Positions 44,128 to 52,901 of a stretch of 64,000 bases of DNA are shown here, one piece after another; within the stretch, counting starts at the first letter, position 1, and every line of letters starts with the position of its first letter. The position numbers were made by a program, and so were the translations under genes. Below the pieces are notes generated by a model. It saw nothing but the letters and a program-made list of their open reading frames with translations. It searched no databases and had not been told where the DNA came from. Source of the stretch: Nocardia asteroides. GTDB taxonomy: Bacteria; Actinomycetota; Actinomycetes; Mycobacteriales; Mycobacteriaceae. Location of the stretch: positions 5,022,001 to 5,086,000 of the forward strand of contig CP082844.1 in NCBI GenBank assembly GCA_019930625.1. The letters run 5' to 3'.

Positions 44128-44991
44128 ATGGTTGAGCGCCGATCCGCGGAATTCACGGTGGGCGCCGTGGCGGCCAGGCTCGGGGTTCCGGTCGCGACGC
44201 TGCGCAGTTGGAACCGGCGTTACGGGATCGGCCCGCCGACATGGCAGCCCGGCGTCCATCGCCGCTACTCGGAATCCGAGATCGCGACGGTGCGGCGCAT
44301 GATCGAACTCGTTCGAACGGGCGTCACCCCCGCCTCGGCCGCACGACGAGCACTGGCCGAAGCCGATCCGGCAACGGAGGATCGCAGCGCCCTACTCGCG
44401 GCCGCCGAAGAGTTCGAACCCGATGTCGCCCTCAGCGTGCTCATCACCTGTCTCGCGCGTGACGGCGTCGTCGCGACGTGGAACCGGCTGTGCCGTCCGG
44501 CGTTCGAGGCGATCGTCACCGGGCAAAGCGCCGGGCGGGGCCTGATCGAAGTGGAACATCTGCTGTCGTGGGCGACGATCGCGGGACTGCACCGCATGTT
44601 CCCGCCGGTCCGGCGCCCACGCTCCCAACCACCGATCGTCCTGGCGTGCCCCGCGGGGGAGGACCACGTGCTGCCGCTCGAAGTGCTGCGAGCCGCGCTG
44701 GCGGAGCGGGGCATCGTCGCGTTGCTGCTGGGCGCGGCGGTGCCCGATCCCGCTCTGCGGGCCGCCTTGTCGCACCACGACCGGTCGTGCGTGCTCGTGC
44801 TGTGGTCCCAGATGCCTGCGACCGCCACGCCGGAAACGATCCGTGCCGGGCAGCGGGCCAGCGCGCGGGTACTGGTTGCCGGACCCGGCTGGTCCGCGAT
44901 CGCGTTGCCACCCGAGGTGGCGCACGTCAGCTCGCTCGAGGAGGCCATCGAAGCGGTGCGGGATCTCGGCGAGCGACATGACCTCACGTGA
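44128..44991 (+). CDS. MerR-family regulator with B12-binding-like domain (CarH/LitR-like)
   Basis: 287 residues from ATG 44128 (a longer in-frame GTG at 43972 has no family support). N-terminal MerR winged helix (FTVGAVAARLGVPVATLRSW, RRYSESEIATVRRM), a helical cap domain with EVEHLLSW (Glu143-His144), then a Rossmann-like cobalamin-binding part with GEDHVLPLE (His180 as possible Co ligand) and IVALLLGAAVPD. This is the CarH/LitR layout, light-sensing regulators of carotenoid genes. The Trp expected ten residues before Glu143 is Gln133, so light or B12 response is uncertain. Next to the crt operon, its likely target. Confidence 0.85.
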   Translation: MVERRSAEFTVGAVAARLGVPVATLRSWNRRYGIGPPTWQPGVHRRYSESEIATVRRMIELVRTGVTPASAARRALAEADPATEDRSALLAAAEEFEPDVALSVLITCLARDGVVATWNRLCRPAFEAIVTGQSAGRGLIEVEHLLSWATIAGLHRMFPPVRRPRSQPPIVLACPAGEDHVLPLEVLRAALAERGIVALLLGAAVPDPALRAALSHHDRSCVLVLWSQMPATATPETIRAGQRASARVLVAGPGWSAIALPPEVAHVSSLEEAIEAVRDLGERHDLT

Positions 44992-45134
44992 CCACGGTTT
45001 CGCGACTCGCTCCGCGTCGAGGCGATGCCCGCCGGCAAGTCCCGGCCGAATCGCTCCGTGGCCGCCGGTTCGGCCGGAACACCGGAGCGACACGGGACCT
45101 CGAGCGTGCGCAGACGCCGTCGTCGTCGACAGTG

Positions 45135-45330
45135 CATTCGGCCAGACCGAGTTTTCGCAGGTGGTAATTCGGTCGGCAGCACGCCGCGGTACCGCCACAG
45201 CGGCACCGCCTCATCGACGAATTCGTCCAGTCACAGGGCACCGAGTGCGCCCCGAGAATGAAGCCGGTCGGAGCCGTTGTCCTGGACGAACGCGTCGATC
45301 TGCGCTCGAGTCAGGAGAAATACCCGCCCG
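45135..45330 (-). pseudogene. Decayed C-terminal fragment of an NtaA/SnaA/DszA-type FMN-dependent monooxygenase
   Basis: Reading the minus strand across frames gives RAQIDAFVQDNGSD, GFILGAHSVP, then LDEFVDEAVPLWRYRGVLP and YHLRKLGLAE. These line up with the conserved C-terminus of bacterial luciferase-like FMN monooxygenases (FVDxVVPxLQxRG-xxRTEY-LRxxLGL). At least three frame changes and an in-frame stop interrupt it, and the N-terminal part is missing. It is a remnant, not a gene. The whole 44992-45361 interval holds nothing else I can support. Confidence 0.6.
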
Positions 45331-45361
45331 GGAGGTCCTGCCTGGGCTTGCGGCCATGGCT

Positions 45362-45985
45362 CTAAGTTCGCCAGACCGCGGCGAACTCATACCAAGGCCC
45401 GCCTAGGGGCTTCGCCGAGAAGTCGTCGAACCCGGCAGGTTCGCCGTTCGGCGAATAGACCCAGCCGGAGCTGGTGGTGAGACCGAACCCGGTGGCCTCG
45501 ATGAAGTAGACAGCACCGTTGGCGTCCGCCATGGCGTAGGAGATATCGAATCGACCGATCTCCAGCTCGCGGCGGTGCCTTTCGGGGCCGGCCAGCAGCT
45601 CTTGCGCCAGTGCTTCGAACGCCGGTCGCGCCTCGTCGAACGAGGTCGGTGGCACGAGCAGCCCGATCGCCGACGCGACCAGCACGGCAGCCGGAGCCGG
45701 AAGAATCCACCACGAGCGACGACGGTCTCGTGCCACGAGGTAGAGCGTGCGGATCGCCCAAGCTGTGCCCGCCACCGCGAGTCCCACGAGCGCTGCCGCG
45801 CCGAACAGGAGCGGGTCGGCCCACCGCATACTCCCGAATCGAGAAGGCCACCAGCCGTGCTGGAGGCAGATCAGTACGACCAGCGCGACAACGACAACGG
45901 TCGCGATGATCGGACCGGGAGGTTTGCTCGCCTTGCCCGCACCACTCGCCTTCGCGGTAGTTCCCTTTTGCTCACGCATCAGCAT
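45362..45985 (-). CDS. Hypothetical membrane protein
   Basis: 207 residues from ATG 45985. Two or three membrane helices: GPIIATVVVVALVVLICL, LLFGAAALVGLAVAGTAWAI and WILPAPAAVLVASAIGLLV. A soluble C-terminal domain follows: FDISYAMADANGAVYFIEATGFGL and STSGWVYSPNGEP-like strands. Family not recognised. The soluble domain probably faces outside. It shares no operon with the TetR gene upstream (39 bp gap, same strand), although cotranscription is possible. Confidence 0.75.
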   Translation of the reverse strand: MLMREQKGTTAKASGAGKASKPPGPIIATVVVVALVVLICLQHGWWPSRFGSMRWADPLLFGAAALVGLAVAGTAWAIRTLYLVARDRRRSWWILPAPAAVLVASAIGLLVPPTSFDEARPAFEALAQELLAGPERHRRELEIGRFDISYAMADANGAVYFIEATGFGLTTSSGWVYSPNGEPAGFDDFSAKPLGGPWYEFAAVWRT

Positions 45986-46023
45986 CCGATCTCTACGTCG
46001 GGTCGACCAGCGTGCTGTGGCGT

Positions 46024-46572
46024 TCACCGCGGCGGCCGCAAAAGGTGTTCACCGGCAAGCTGAATGGCTTCGCGTTTGGTGTACCCAGGGTGGTCGGCGA
46101 CGATGAAATGGCGGCCGATCGCAAGGGCGAATGTCAGCGTACTGCGTGCCTCGATCTCGTCCGGGTCGGTGATGAAGGTCTGGAACATCTTGCGGAGGAA
46201 CTCCATCCGCTCGTTGTCGATCCGGCGCAGCCGCGTCGCGACGGACTCGTCGTGGCGGGCCCAGGCTCGCACCGCGAGATCGATCCGGTGCAGGTCCTCT
46301 GCGAAGGTCAGCTGTCCTGCCCGGCGGATCCGGTCGGCGGGATCACTGCCTTCGGCGTCGGCTCGCGCGATGACCTCTGTCGTGCAGCGGCGTTCCCACT
46401 CGTCGAGCATTTCCGAGAGCAACGCGGGACGGCCATCGAAGTGCCCGTAGAACCCGCCCTTCGTCACGCCGATTTCGGCGGCGAGCGTCTCGACGCGGAC
46501 GGCGTCGGGCCCTCCTCGGGCAAGCGCTTCGAGGCCCGCCTCGATCCAGCGGGCGCGTGTGGTGCGGGGCAC
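46024..46572 (-). CDS. TetR-family transcriptional regulator
   Basis: 182 residues from GTG 46572. HTH: RTTRARWIEAGLEALARGG then VETLAAEIGVTKGGFYGHF. A GGAGG at 46588-46592 is 16 bases from this GTG but seven bases from an in-frame ATT at 46581, which would add three residues; an ATT start would be rare. Two 16-bp dyads (46611-46649) lie just upstream, between this gene and the divergent frameshifted membrane gene. TATAAA within the operator reads as a -10 for this gene. Confidence 0.87.
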   Translation of the reverse strand: MPRTTRARWIEAGLEALARGGPDAVRVETLAAEIGVTKGGFYGHFDGRPALLSEMLDEWERRCTTEVIARADAEGSDPADRIRRAGQLTFAEDLHRIDLAVRAWARHDESVATRLRRIDNERMEFLRKMFQTFITDPDEIEARSTLTFALAIGRHFIVADHPGYTKREAIQLAGEHLLRPPR

Positions 46573-46610
46573 GGCGGGAATGTCGGGACCTCCATTGATC
46601 GCGCTGCTTT

Positions 46611-46649
46611 TATACGTTACCGTACAGATCAAATGTACGGCACCGTATA
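46611..46649. promoter_or_regulatory. Paired 16-bp TetR operator dyads
   Basis: TATACGTTACCGTACA (46611-46626) and TGTACGGCACCGTATA (46634-46649). The second is the inverted copy of the first at 14 of 16 positions, and each is itself a partial palindrome. Centre spacing 23 bp. Confidence 0.75.
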
Positions 46650-46727
46650 AATCAGTTCTCCGGCAATGGGAACCAGCCTGGCGGGTTCGCGAGGATTCCG
46701 GGTGAAGGACGAACATGGAAGGTCACG

Positions 46728-47190
46728 ATGAACTTCGGAAAGCGATCACTTCGCTGGGCGAGCGGGATCATGCTGACGCTGGGGACGGGGCACCTGATCC
46801 TGGCGGCGCTCGCCTCCTGGCAGGAAATCACCGGCTGGGTCGATCGAGGCATATGGGCAGCCGTCCCGCTCACGCTCGCCGACGAAGACGCCGGGCAGCC
46901 GGCGGATTCCCTGCCGGACAAGGGTCACCTTCTGGGCCGGTCCGGGCAGCTTCGCCGTGCCGTTGATTCTCTTGGGACTGCTGACCTGGCACCTCGCCGG
47001 GCGCGGGGTCACGGTGCCCGCCGGGATCGGCTGGGGTCTCGCGGCATGGTGTTCGCTGTGTGGCGTCCTTCTCGTGCCCTCCCCGTTCTTCGTCGGAATC
47101 ATCCCGGGGGTGCTCATCGTGCTGGCGGCGCGCAAGGGTGATCGGTCGCCGGGCGCGGGTGTCTCGCGCGCCGAGCTTTCGGGCAGGTGA
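46728..47190 (+). pseudogene. Frameshifted small membrane protein (DUF6463-like)
   Basis: ATG 46728 has GGAAGG upstream and opens with RWASGIMLTLGTGHLILAAL, a membrane helix. The frame breaks at the GGG of 46922-46924: before it reads SLPDK, and after removal of one G it reads VTFWAGPGSFAVPLILLGLL and continues through two more helices (WGLAAWCSLCGVLLV, GIIPGVLIVLAA) to the stop at 47190. The joined product is ~153 residues with four helices, resembling DUF6463 proteins. Either a real pseudogene or a sequencing error. Controlled by the divergent TetR operators. Confidence 0.7.
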
Positions 47191-47307
47191 ACCGCCCTCG
47201 TTTCCGAGGCTCACTCGAATGCTCGCCGCGCTACCGCGTAGGAATTCCGTGACCACGTCGCCCGGCGACGCCGTTCGACACCCTTTCGATCCAGCTCGAC
47301 TCGACGG

Positions 47308-47655
47308 CTAGCGGGCGGGCACGATCGGTCGGCCGCTGCCGGGCCCCGGGGCCGGCGGTACCAGTGCACCGGCGGGCGGGTTGCTACTCGGCGCCGAGCG
47401 TGCGGGCGGGGGCGCCAGCATCTGCAATGGCAGCGTTGCCGGCGGTGCGGGAGGACCGCCTCGCGTGCCTGGTGCGGGCTTGTCGGGACCGCATCCTGGA
47501 GCGGTCGCTGTGCTGGGTGTTTCACCGCAGGTCTGCGCCGGACCGGTCGGAACGATTGGTTCGGCGGAGGCGGTCGCGGCGGCGATCATGAGCCACACCG
47601 ATACGCCGGTCGGTGCGATCCAACGGCGCCGACCTCGCGTCTGGATCACAGCCAT
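47308..47655 (-). CDS. Small secreted proline-rich protein
   Basis: 115 residues. Signal peptide WIAPTGVSVWLMIAAATASA, then a mature part of ~80 residues dominated by Pro, Ala and Gly, with two cysteines (QTCGET, PGCGPD). The ATG at 47655 lies inside the end of the MspA porin gene (10 bp overlap), so translation is probably coupled. It could be a periplasmic or cell-wall partner of the porin. No family recognised. Confidence 0.7.
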   Translation of the reverse strand: MAVIQTRGRRRWIAPTGVSVWLMIAAATASAEPIVPTGPAQTCGETPSTATAPGCGPDKPAPGTRGGPPAPPATLPLQMLAPPPARSAPSSNPPAGALVPPAPGPGSGRPIVPAR

Positions 47656-48281
47656 ATCGGATCACCGTAGACAGCGACCGAATTGTCGGCTGTAGCCGTC
47701 GAAATCGACACGATCGCGAACGAGCGAAGACTGACCGCGCCCGCACACGCATCGATCTTGATCTGTATCTGATCGACGGAGATCGAACCGTGCGCTCCGG
47801 CGAGCGCTTTCGTGCCCAGCGTGATGCTGTTGATGGTGCCGGGCTTGATGGTCGTCGACATGTTCGGCAGTGCCAGCGCGCTGCCGCCGACCGAGAGGCC
47901 GGGCGTCGGGGCGACGGTCACCATGGCGTTCGGGCCGATCGCCGCGGAAATTCCCACCGTCAAGCCGTTGGACACGTCGACCTGGCAGCCGATCTGGTAT
48001 CCCAGCTGCAGTGTCCCGGAGTTCACCGGCTCCCGGCCCTCGCCGCTGATGTCCGCCGCCGCCGAGAGCGTGACGAATCCTTCCCGGGTGAACGGTGTCG
48101 CGGCCAGATTGGGTACGCGTTGCACGTCTTCCGCGGTTTTACTGACGCGTAACTCCCAGCCGTCCTCCGTGCCGACAACGCGAGATTTGTCCGCCATTTG
48201 GTCAGCGGTCGCGGGGGCCGGGGTCATGCCGAATGTAGCGGTCGCAGCGATGCCGAGCATCGCTATCGTCGAGCCCTTCAA
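47646..48281 (-). CDS. MspA-family outer-membrane porin
   Basis: 211 residues from TTG 48281 with TAAGGA five bases upstream. Signal peptide KGSTIAMLGIAATATFGM ending PAPATA. Mature-domain segments DGWELRVSKTAEDVQRVPNL, FVTLSAAADISG, GYQIGCQVDVSNG and the C-terminal VSTATADNSVAVYGDPIWL-type end (SISTATADNSVAVYGDPIWL) are typical of MspA. It would form a pore in the mycolate outer membrane. Upstream in-frame ATG at 48359 gives a poor signal peptide. Overlaps the next gene. Confidence 0.92.
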   Translation of the reverse strand: MKGSTIAMLGIAATATFGMTPAPATADQMADKSRVVGTEDGWELRVSKTAEDVQRVPNLAATPFTREGFVTLSAAADISGEGREPVNSGTLQLGYQIGCQVDVSNGLTVGISAAIGPNAMVTVAPTPGLSVGGSALALPNMSTTIKPGTINSITLGTKALAGAHGSISVDQIQIKIDACAGAVSLRSFAIVSISTATADNSVAVYGDPIWL

Positions 48282-48437
48282 TGGAATCCTTAGTACAGGT
48301 AACAGTCGGTCGTTATAGTACTGACCGGCTCCCTGTTGCGGCACCCGAAGCGCGTCCAATTCCAGACCGCATCGGCCGTCGACCGCTCCAGCCCGCTGCG
48401 GGAACGTGCGCCGCGGCCGGGTGTCGGAGAAGTCGGG

Positions 48438-50399
48438 TCAGCGGTGGATATATCCCCGGGTGAGTGGTGCGTCGTCCAGGCGGGGGGCGATCGATTCACC
48501 GCCGAGTGCCTGACGCAGTATCGCCTGCTCGTCCTGGATGACGTGCATGACGGCGTTGATCAGGGCGAGGTGGGTGAACGCCTGCGGATAGTTGCCCCAG
48601 TGGCGGCCGGTTCGTGGGTCTATCTCCTCGGCGTAGAGGCCCAGAGGGCTGGCGTAGCCGAGCAGTTTCTCGCACAACTGTTTGGCTCGCGTCTTCTCGC
48701 CGATCTCCGACAGCGCCGAGACCAACCAGAACGAGCAGATCGTGAAAGCGCCTTCCTCTCCGGCGCACCCGTCATCGGTCTCACCGACGCGGTAACGCAA
48801 GACGAGGCCGTCTTCGGTCAGCTCGTCGGCGATCGCCAGCACGGTGTTGCGTACCCGGTCGTCGTCGGGCGGCAGGAAACGAACCAGCGGGATGAGCAGG
48901 GTCGAAGCGTCCAAGGCAGTGCTGCCGTAGTACTGGGTGAACACCCGCCGAGAGTCGAGCGCGTGCGCGCAGATGTCGGCGTGGATCTCGTCGGCGGCTT
49001 GTTGCCAACGATGCGCGCGTTCGAAGTCTTGGTGGATGCGGGCCAGCCGGGCGCCGCGATCGGCGGCGACCCAGCACATGACTTTGCTGGAGGTGAAGTG
49101 CTGGGGCTGCCCGCGAACCTCCCAGATGCCATGGTCGGGCTCGCGCCAGTAGGTGAGGGCGCTTTTGACCGCCCGGCCCAGCAGCGGCCAGGCCCGCGCA
49201 TCGATCTGATCTTGGTGGCGGGCATAGAGGTAGACCGCGTCCAGTGCGGCGCCCCACACATCGTGCTGCCGTTGCCGGTAGGCGTCGTTGCCGATGCGTA
49301 CCGGTCCCGCGTTGTCGTAGCCGCGTAGGTGGGTGAGGGTCTGTTCGGTGAGATCGGTTTCCCCGCCGATGCCGTAGACGATCTGCATGTCGCTGGCTTC
49401 TTCGGTCAAGTCGAGGATGTAGGAGAAGAAGTCGTTCGCCTCCCAGCTGAAGCCGAGTGTGTACAGGCCCCACAACGCGAAGGCGGAATCGCGGATCCAC
49501 GAGTAGCGATAGTCCCAATTGCGTTTTCCGCCGGGGGTTTCCGGCAGCGACGTGGTGGCGGCGGCAGCGACGGCCCCGGTGGGGGCGAAGGTCAATGCCT
49601 TGAGTGTCAGTGCGCTGCGGGTGAGTTCCGCGGTCCACGGATGGTCCGGGAATCGGCCGCCGGCCAGCCAATGCCGCCAGTGATGGACCGTCCGCAGCAG
49701 CCGTTCATCAGCCTCCTCGACGTCGCGGGGGGCGTCGCGACTGCCCCAGGAGAGCGCACAGAAGCGGGTGTCGCCAGTCTTCAGAAGGGTGCGGGCTACC
49801 GCGTGCGTTCCTTCCAGTCCCAAGCGCATGTCGGTGCTCAACGTCAGTTGCAGATCGGTTCCGTCGGCACTGGCTTGGGCGAGGTGGTAACTGCCCAGAT
49901 AATCCCACCGAGCGCGATACCGGCCGTAGTCGAAGGCCGGTTGGCAATCGAGCCCGAACTGGATCTGCCCCGTCTCGCAGTGCACCGTCCGCAGCAGGAT
50001 GTGCTCGGCGTCGTAGTCCGTGGGGGTTCGCCGGTGGGCGCTGCGGCCGGGGGTCTGGTGCCGCCAAGGGCCCACCAGCAGCACGTCACGCACCGTCGCC
50101 CACCCGTCACCGCTGCGCCAACTCGTCTCCATGACCATCGTGCCGGGGATGTAGCGACGATCGGTGGGCACCATGAAATCGGCGGGGCCGAACCGGAACG
50201 AGCCGGCGGAACGATCGAGGATGGCCGCGAAGACACTGGGGGAGTCCATGCGGGGCAGGCACATCCACTCGATGGCACCGCTGGGGGCGATGAGGGCGGT
50301 GACCTCACAGTCGGAGATGAACCCGTAGTCATCGATGCGCGGAAACGCAGTGAGCCGCGGCGTGCGTTCGATTTCGACCATGCGCTGCTCCATCGTCAT
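48438..50399 (-). CDS. Glycoside hydrolase family 15 protein (glucoamylase/trehalase-like)
   Basis: 653 residues from ATG 50399. The N-terminal beta-sandwich starts [19 protein letters not shown] and [18 protein letters not shown]. The (alpha/alpha)6 barrel has [20 protein letters not shown], and the general acid/base region [16 protein letters not shown] with Glu. Actinobacterial relatives include trehalases and glucoamylases; which one is not decided. An in-frame GTG at 50543, seven bases after the tetR stop, would add 48 residues. No signal peptide, so cytoplasmic. It follows the TetR gene on the same strand. Confidence 0.9.
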   Translation of the reverse strand: MTMEQRMVEIERTPRLTAFPRIDDYGFISDCEVTALIAPSGAIEWMCLPRMDSPSVFAAILDRSAGSFRFGPADFMVPTDRRYIPGTMVMETSWRSGDGWATVRDVLLVGPWRHQTPGRSAHRRTPTDYDAEHILLRTVHCETGQIQFGLDCQPAFDYGRYRARWDYLGSYHLAQASADGTDLQLTLSTDMRLGLEGTHAVARTLLKTGDTRFCALSWGSRDAPRDVEEADERLLRTVHHWRHWLAGGRFPDHPWTAELTRSALTLKALTFAPTGAVAAAATTSLPETPGGKRNWDYRYSWIRDSAFALWGLYTLGFSWEANDFFSYILDLTEEASDMQIVYGIGGETDLTEQTLTHLRGYDNAGPVRIGNDAYRQRQHDVWGAALDAVYLYARHQDQIDARAWPLLGRAVKSALTYWREPDHGIWEVRGQPQHFTSSKVMCWVAADRGARLARIHQDFERAHRWQQAADEIHADICAHALDSRRVFTQYYGSTALDASTLLIPLVRFLPPDDDRVRNTVLAIADELTEDGLVLRYRVGETDDGCAGEEGAFTICSFWLVSALSEIGEKTRAKQLCEKLLGYASPLGLYAEEIDPRTGRHWGNYPQAFTHLALINAVMHVIQDEQAILRQALGGESIAPRLDDAPLTRGYIHR

Positions 50400-50549
50400 C
50401 TCGGCGGCTACCGGCCGGCCGGCCATCCATGCGATTACGCGCTGGACCGCCTTCCTTCTCGACCACACTGCGAGCATTGCCGGGGCGTGCGTGATGTGAC
50501 GCTTCCACCAGCCCACCATCTGGTGGGCCGGATCGGCAAGCACTGCGGA

Positions 50550-51131
50550 CTAACGATCGTCTTCGGCCCGGGGAAAGTCTGGGCTGACCAGCCGCCGAGC
50601 GGCGAGCACGATGGCGGCGCGGCGTTCGGCGATGCGGTGGGGGTCGGCGCGGATGGCGTGCATGGCCGCGGTGCGGGCGAGGTCGGTCAGCATGACGATC
50701 AGTGTGATCGGCGCGAACGCCTCGGTGATCAAGCCCTGGTCTTGTCCGCGGTGGATCTCGGCGAGCTTTCCGGCGATGATGCGGCGGATGGCGTCTTCGG
50801 CGGCGGGGATGTGGGTCTGTTCGATCTCGGCCCAGGCTTGCAGGCGGGCGTTGTCGGGGTGCGCGACGTAATGGTCGAAGAGCCTGCCCACATAACCGGG
50901 GAGGTCCGCGGCGTCGAGGGCGGTCTCGTCGGTGGTCTGGGTGACCCACGCCTCGGTCACGGCGGCGTAGAGCTCCTCCTTGCCGGCGAAATACGCGTAG
51001 AGCCGGTCTTTGCTCGCTTTGGCCGCGTCGGCGATCCGATTGATGCGCGCGCCCGCGATGCCGTACCGGGCGAACTCCGCTTTTGCCGCGACGAGTATTC
51101 GTTCGCGGGTGGCCTGACCTGCTGCGCGCAT
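50550..51131 (-). CDS. TetR-family transcriptional regulator
   Basis: 193 residues. HTH: ATRERILVAAKAEFARYGIA then INRIADAAKASKDRLYAYFAGKEEL. The C-terminal part TEAFAPITLIVMLTDLARTAA matches the TetR_C_33-like group. Divergent from DUF4334-adh across two conspicuous palindromes, so it probably represses itself, the GH15 gene behind it, and the opposite pair. Confidence 0.92.
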   Translation of the reverse strand: MRAAGQATRERILVAAKAEFARYGIAGARINRIADAAKASKDRLYAYFAGKEELYAAVTEAWVTQTTDETALDAADLPGYVGRLFDHYVAHPDNARLQAWAEIEQTHIPAAEDAIRRIIAGKLAEIHRGQDQGLITEAFAPITLIVMLTDLARTAAMHAIRADPHRIAERRAAIVLAARRLVSPDFPRAEDDR

Positions 51132-51148
51132 GGCGGCATCCTATCTTG

Positions 51149-51195
51149 CCGAACCTTTTGGTTCGGATATACAGTTTCCGAACCAAAAGGTTCTG
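51149..51195. promoter_or_regulatory. Two 18-bp TetR palindromes
   Basis: CCGAACCTTTTGGTTCGG (51149-51166) and CCGAACCAAAAGGTTCTG (51178-51195). Arms CCGAACC/GGTTCGG are the same; the central four bases swap from T4 to A4. Centre spacing 29 bp. Confidence 0.8.
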
Positions 51196-51222
51196 GAAAC
51201 CGCACCGGGAACGAGGATGGAC

Positions 51223-51690
51223 ATGAGTTCTATGGGGACTGGTTGGCGAGATCTCGCCACCCGAGAGGCCGGGGTATCGGCCGCGGAGCTCGATGCGCTG
51301 TGGGCCGATCTACCGGTGGCGCGCGCCGAAGACATACTCGGGGAGTGGAAGGGCGCGGCGTTCCCCACGGCGCACCCGCTGCGTAAAGCGCTGTCGGCGA
51401 GTCGCTGGTACGGCAAGACGTTTCACAGCCTGCTCGATGCCAAGCCGTTGATCTGCCGCGCCGAGGACGGATCGCTGTTCTCCGATGTCGACCTCGGCGG
51501 CGGGGAGGCGACGTTGTGGAACATCGAATTCCGCGGCGAGGTGACCGCCACCATGGTCTACGACGGCCGCCCGGTCTTCGATCATTTCAAATGGCTCGAG
51601 GAGAACACCTTGATGGGCATCATGAACGGCAGGCCCGAACTGGTGCTTGCCGGCGGCGAGTACTTCTACTTCCTGCTCGAGCGGGTCTGA
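51223..51690 (+). CDS. GXWXG/DUF4334 domain protein
   Basis: 155 residues from ATG 51223 with GAGG upstream (ATG 51217 also possible). The GXWXG motif is visible in LGEWKGAAFPTAHPL, followed by the DUF4334 part with YDGRPVFDHFKWLEENTLMG. Function is unknown. It is 3 bp upstream of a zinc alcohol dehydrogenase gene and must be cotranscribed with it. Confidence 0.9.
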   Translation: MSSMGTGWRDLATREAGVSAAELDALWADLPVARAEDILGEWKGAAFPTAHPLRKALSASRWYGKTFHSLLDAKPLICRAEDGSLFSDVDLGGGEATLWNIEFRGEVTATMVYDGRPVFDHFKWLEENTLMGIMNGRPELVLAGGEYFYFLLERV

Positions 51691-51693
51691 GCG

Positions 51694-52791
51694 ATGGTGA
51701 CCTGCACCGCGGTGCTCTCCCGCGATCCCGCCGCGCCGTTCACCGTGGAAGCCGTCGAGATCGACGACCCCCGCGACGACGAGATCCTGGTGCGGGTCCA
51801 GGCCACCGGCATCTGCCACACCGACCTCGTCACCCGCGCGGCGGGCCGCGCCGACCGTCCCGTCCTGCTCGGGCACGAGGGCGCCGGAGTGGTGGAGACG
51901 GTCGGCGCGGCAGTGACCGGTGTGCGCCCCGGAGACCGTGTCGTGTTGACCTTCCGGCACTGCCGGACGTGCCGGAACTGCCGGGCGGGGCGCCCGGCAT
52001 ACTGCGTGCGAGCGGCGGAACTCAACCAGTTCGGCGGCCGGGCCGACCGCTCCCGCCGGATCACCGTGGCGGGAACGCCGGTGCGGGACGGCTTCTTCGG
52101 CCAGTCCAGCTTCGCCGCTTACGCGTTGACCAGCGCAGACAACACGGTGGTCATCGATGCCGCGGTCGAACCGGCGGTGGCGGCTCCGCTGGGCTGCGGG
52201 TTCCTCACCGGCGCTGGCGCGGTGCTCAACGTGCTGCGCCCGGACCGGGATTCCCGCATAGCGGTCTACGGCGCCGGGGCGGTCGGAATGGCCGGCGTGC
52301 TGGCGGCACTGGCGTGCGAAGTCGCCGAGCTGGTCGTAGTCGAGCCCGCACCGACGCGGCGAGCGCTGGCGCGGGAACTCGGCGCCACCGCGGCCCTGGA
52401 TCCGGCGGCCGACGACATCGTGCCCACGATCCGGAAGCTGACCGACGGCGGGTCGACCCACGCGCTGGACACCACGGGCTCGTCGAGTGTTCTTGCCACT
52501 GCGGCCGCCGCAACGGCCATCGGCGGCACCGTGGTCGCGGTCGGCCTGGGCACCGGGGTGCCCGAGATCGACCTGCGCGATATCGTTCTGGGCGGCAAGG
52601 TGATACGAGGTTGTCTAGAAGGCGACGCGGTGCCCGCCACCTTCATCCCGCACCTGCTGGACCTGTATGCCTCCGGCCGGTTTCCCATCGATCGGCTCGT
52701 CACCCCGTATCCGCACACCGACATCAATCTCGCGCTCGCTCAACAGCGCGAGGGAAAGGTCATCAAACCCGTCCTGACCTGGGGAGCGTGA
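51694..52791 (+). CDS. Zinc-dependent alcohol dehydrogenase (aryl/alkyl-alcohol type)
   Basis: 365 residues. Catalytic zinc: Cys in ATGICHTDL and GHEGAGVVE (His). Structural zinc from four cysteines in HCRTCRNCRAGRPAYC. Rossmann loop VYGAGAVGMAGVLAAL. The group includes benzyl-alcohol and NAD-mycothiol-related dehydrogenases. Acts in the cytoplasm on an alcohol/aldehyde pair; with DUF4334 it forms a two-gene unit under the divergent TetR. Confidence 0.93.
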   Translation: MVTCTAVLSRDPAAPFTVEAVEIDDPRDDEILVRVQATGICHTDLVTRAAGRADRPVLLGHEGAGVVETVGAAVTGVRPGDRVVLTFRHCRTCRNCRAGRPAYCVRAAELNQFGGRADRSRRITVAGTPVRDGFFGQSSFAAYALTSADNTVVIDAAVEPAVAAPLGCGFLTGAGAVLNVLRPDRDSRIAVYGAGAVGMAGVLAALACEVAELVVVEPAPTRRALARELGATAALDPAADDIVPTIRKLTDGGSTHALDTTGSSSVLATAAAATAIGGTVVAVGLGTGVPEIDLRDIVLGGKVIRGCLEGDAVPATFIPHLLDLYASGRFPIDRLVTPYPHTDINLALAQQREGKVIKPVLTWGA

Positions 52792-52901
52792 CGGCCGGCC
52801 CCGTAGGCCGCCGGCGACGGCGCGACCGGGGTGGGTGCGCTGTTTCGCGCGGCGCCGAAAACCTATTGAACGCCGCGTGCTTCGGTTCCTACGCTCAGCG
52901 A

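Noticed and set aside
44984..45241. 85-residue minus-strand frame as an intact gene
   Set aside because: Only part of it looks protein-like, and that part fits the decayed FMN-monooxygenase remnant read across frames.
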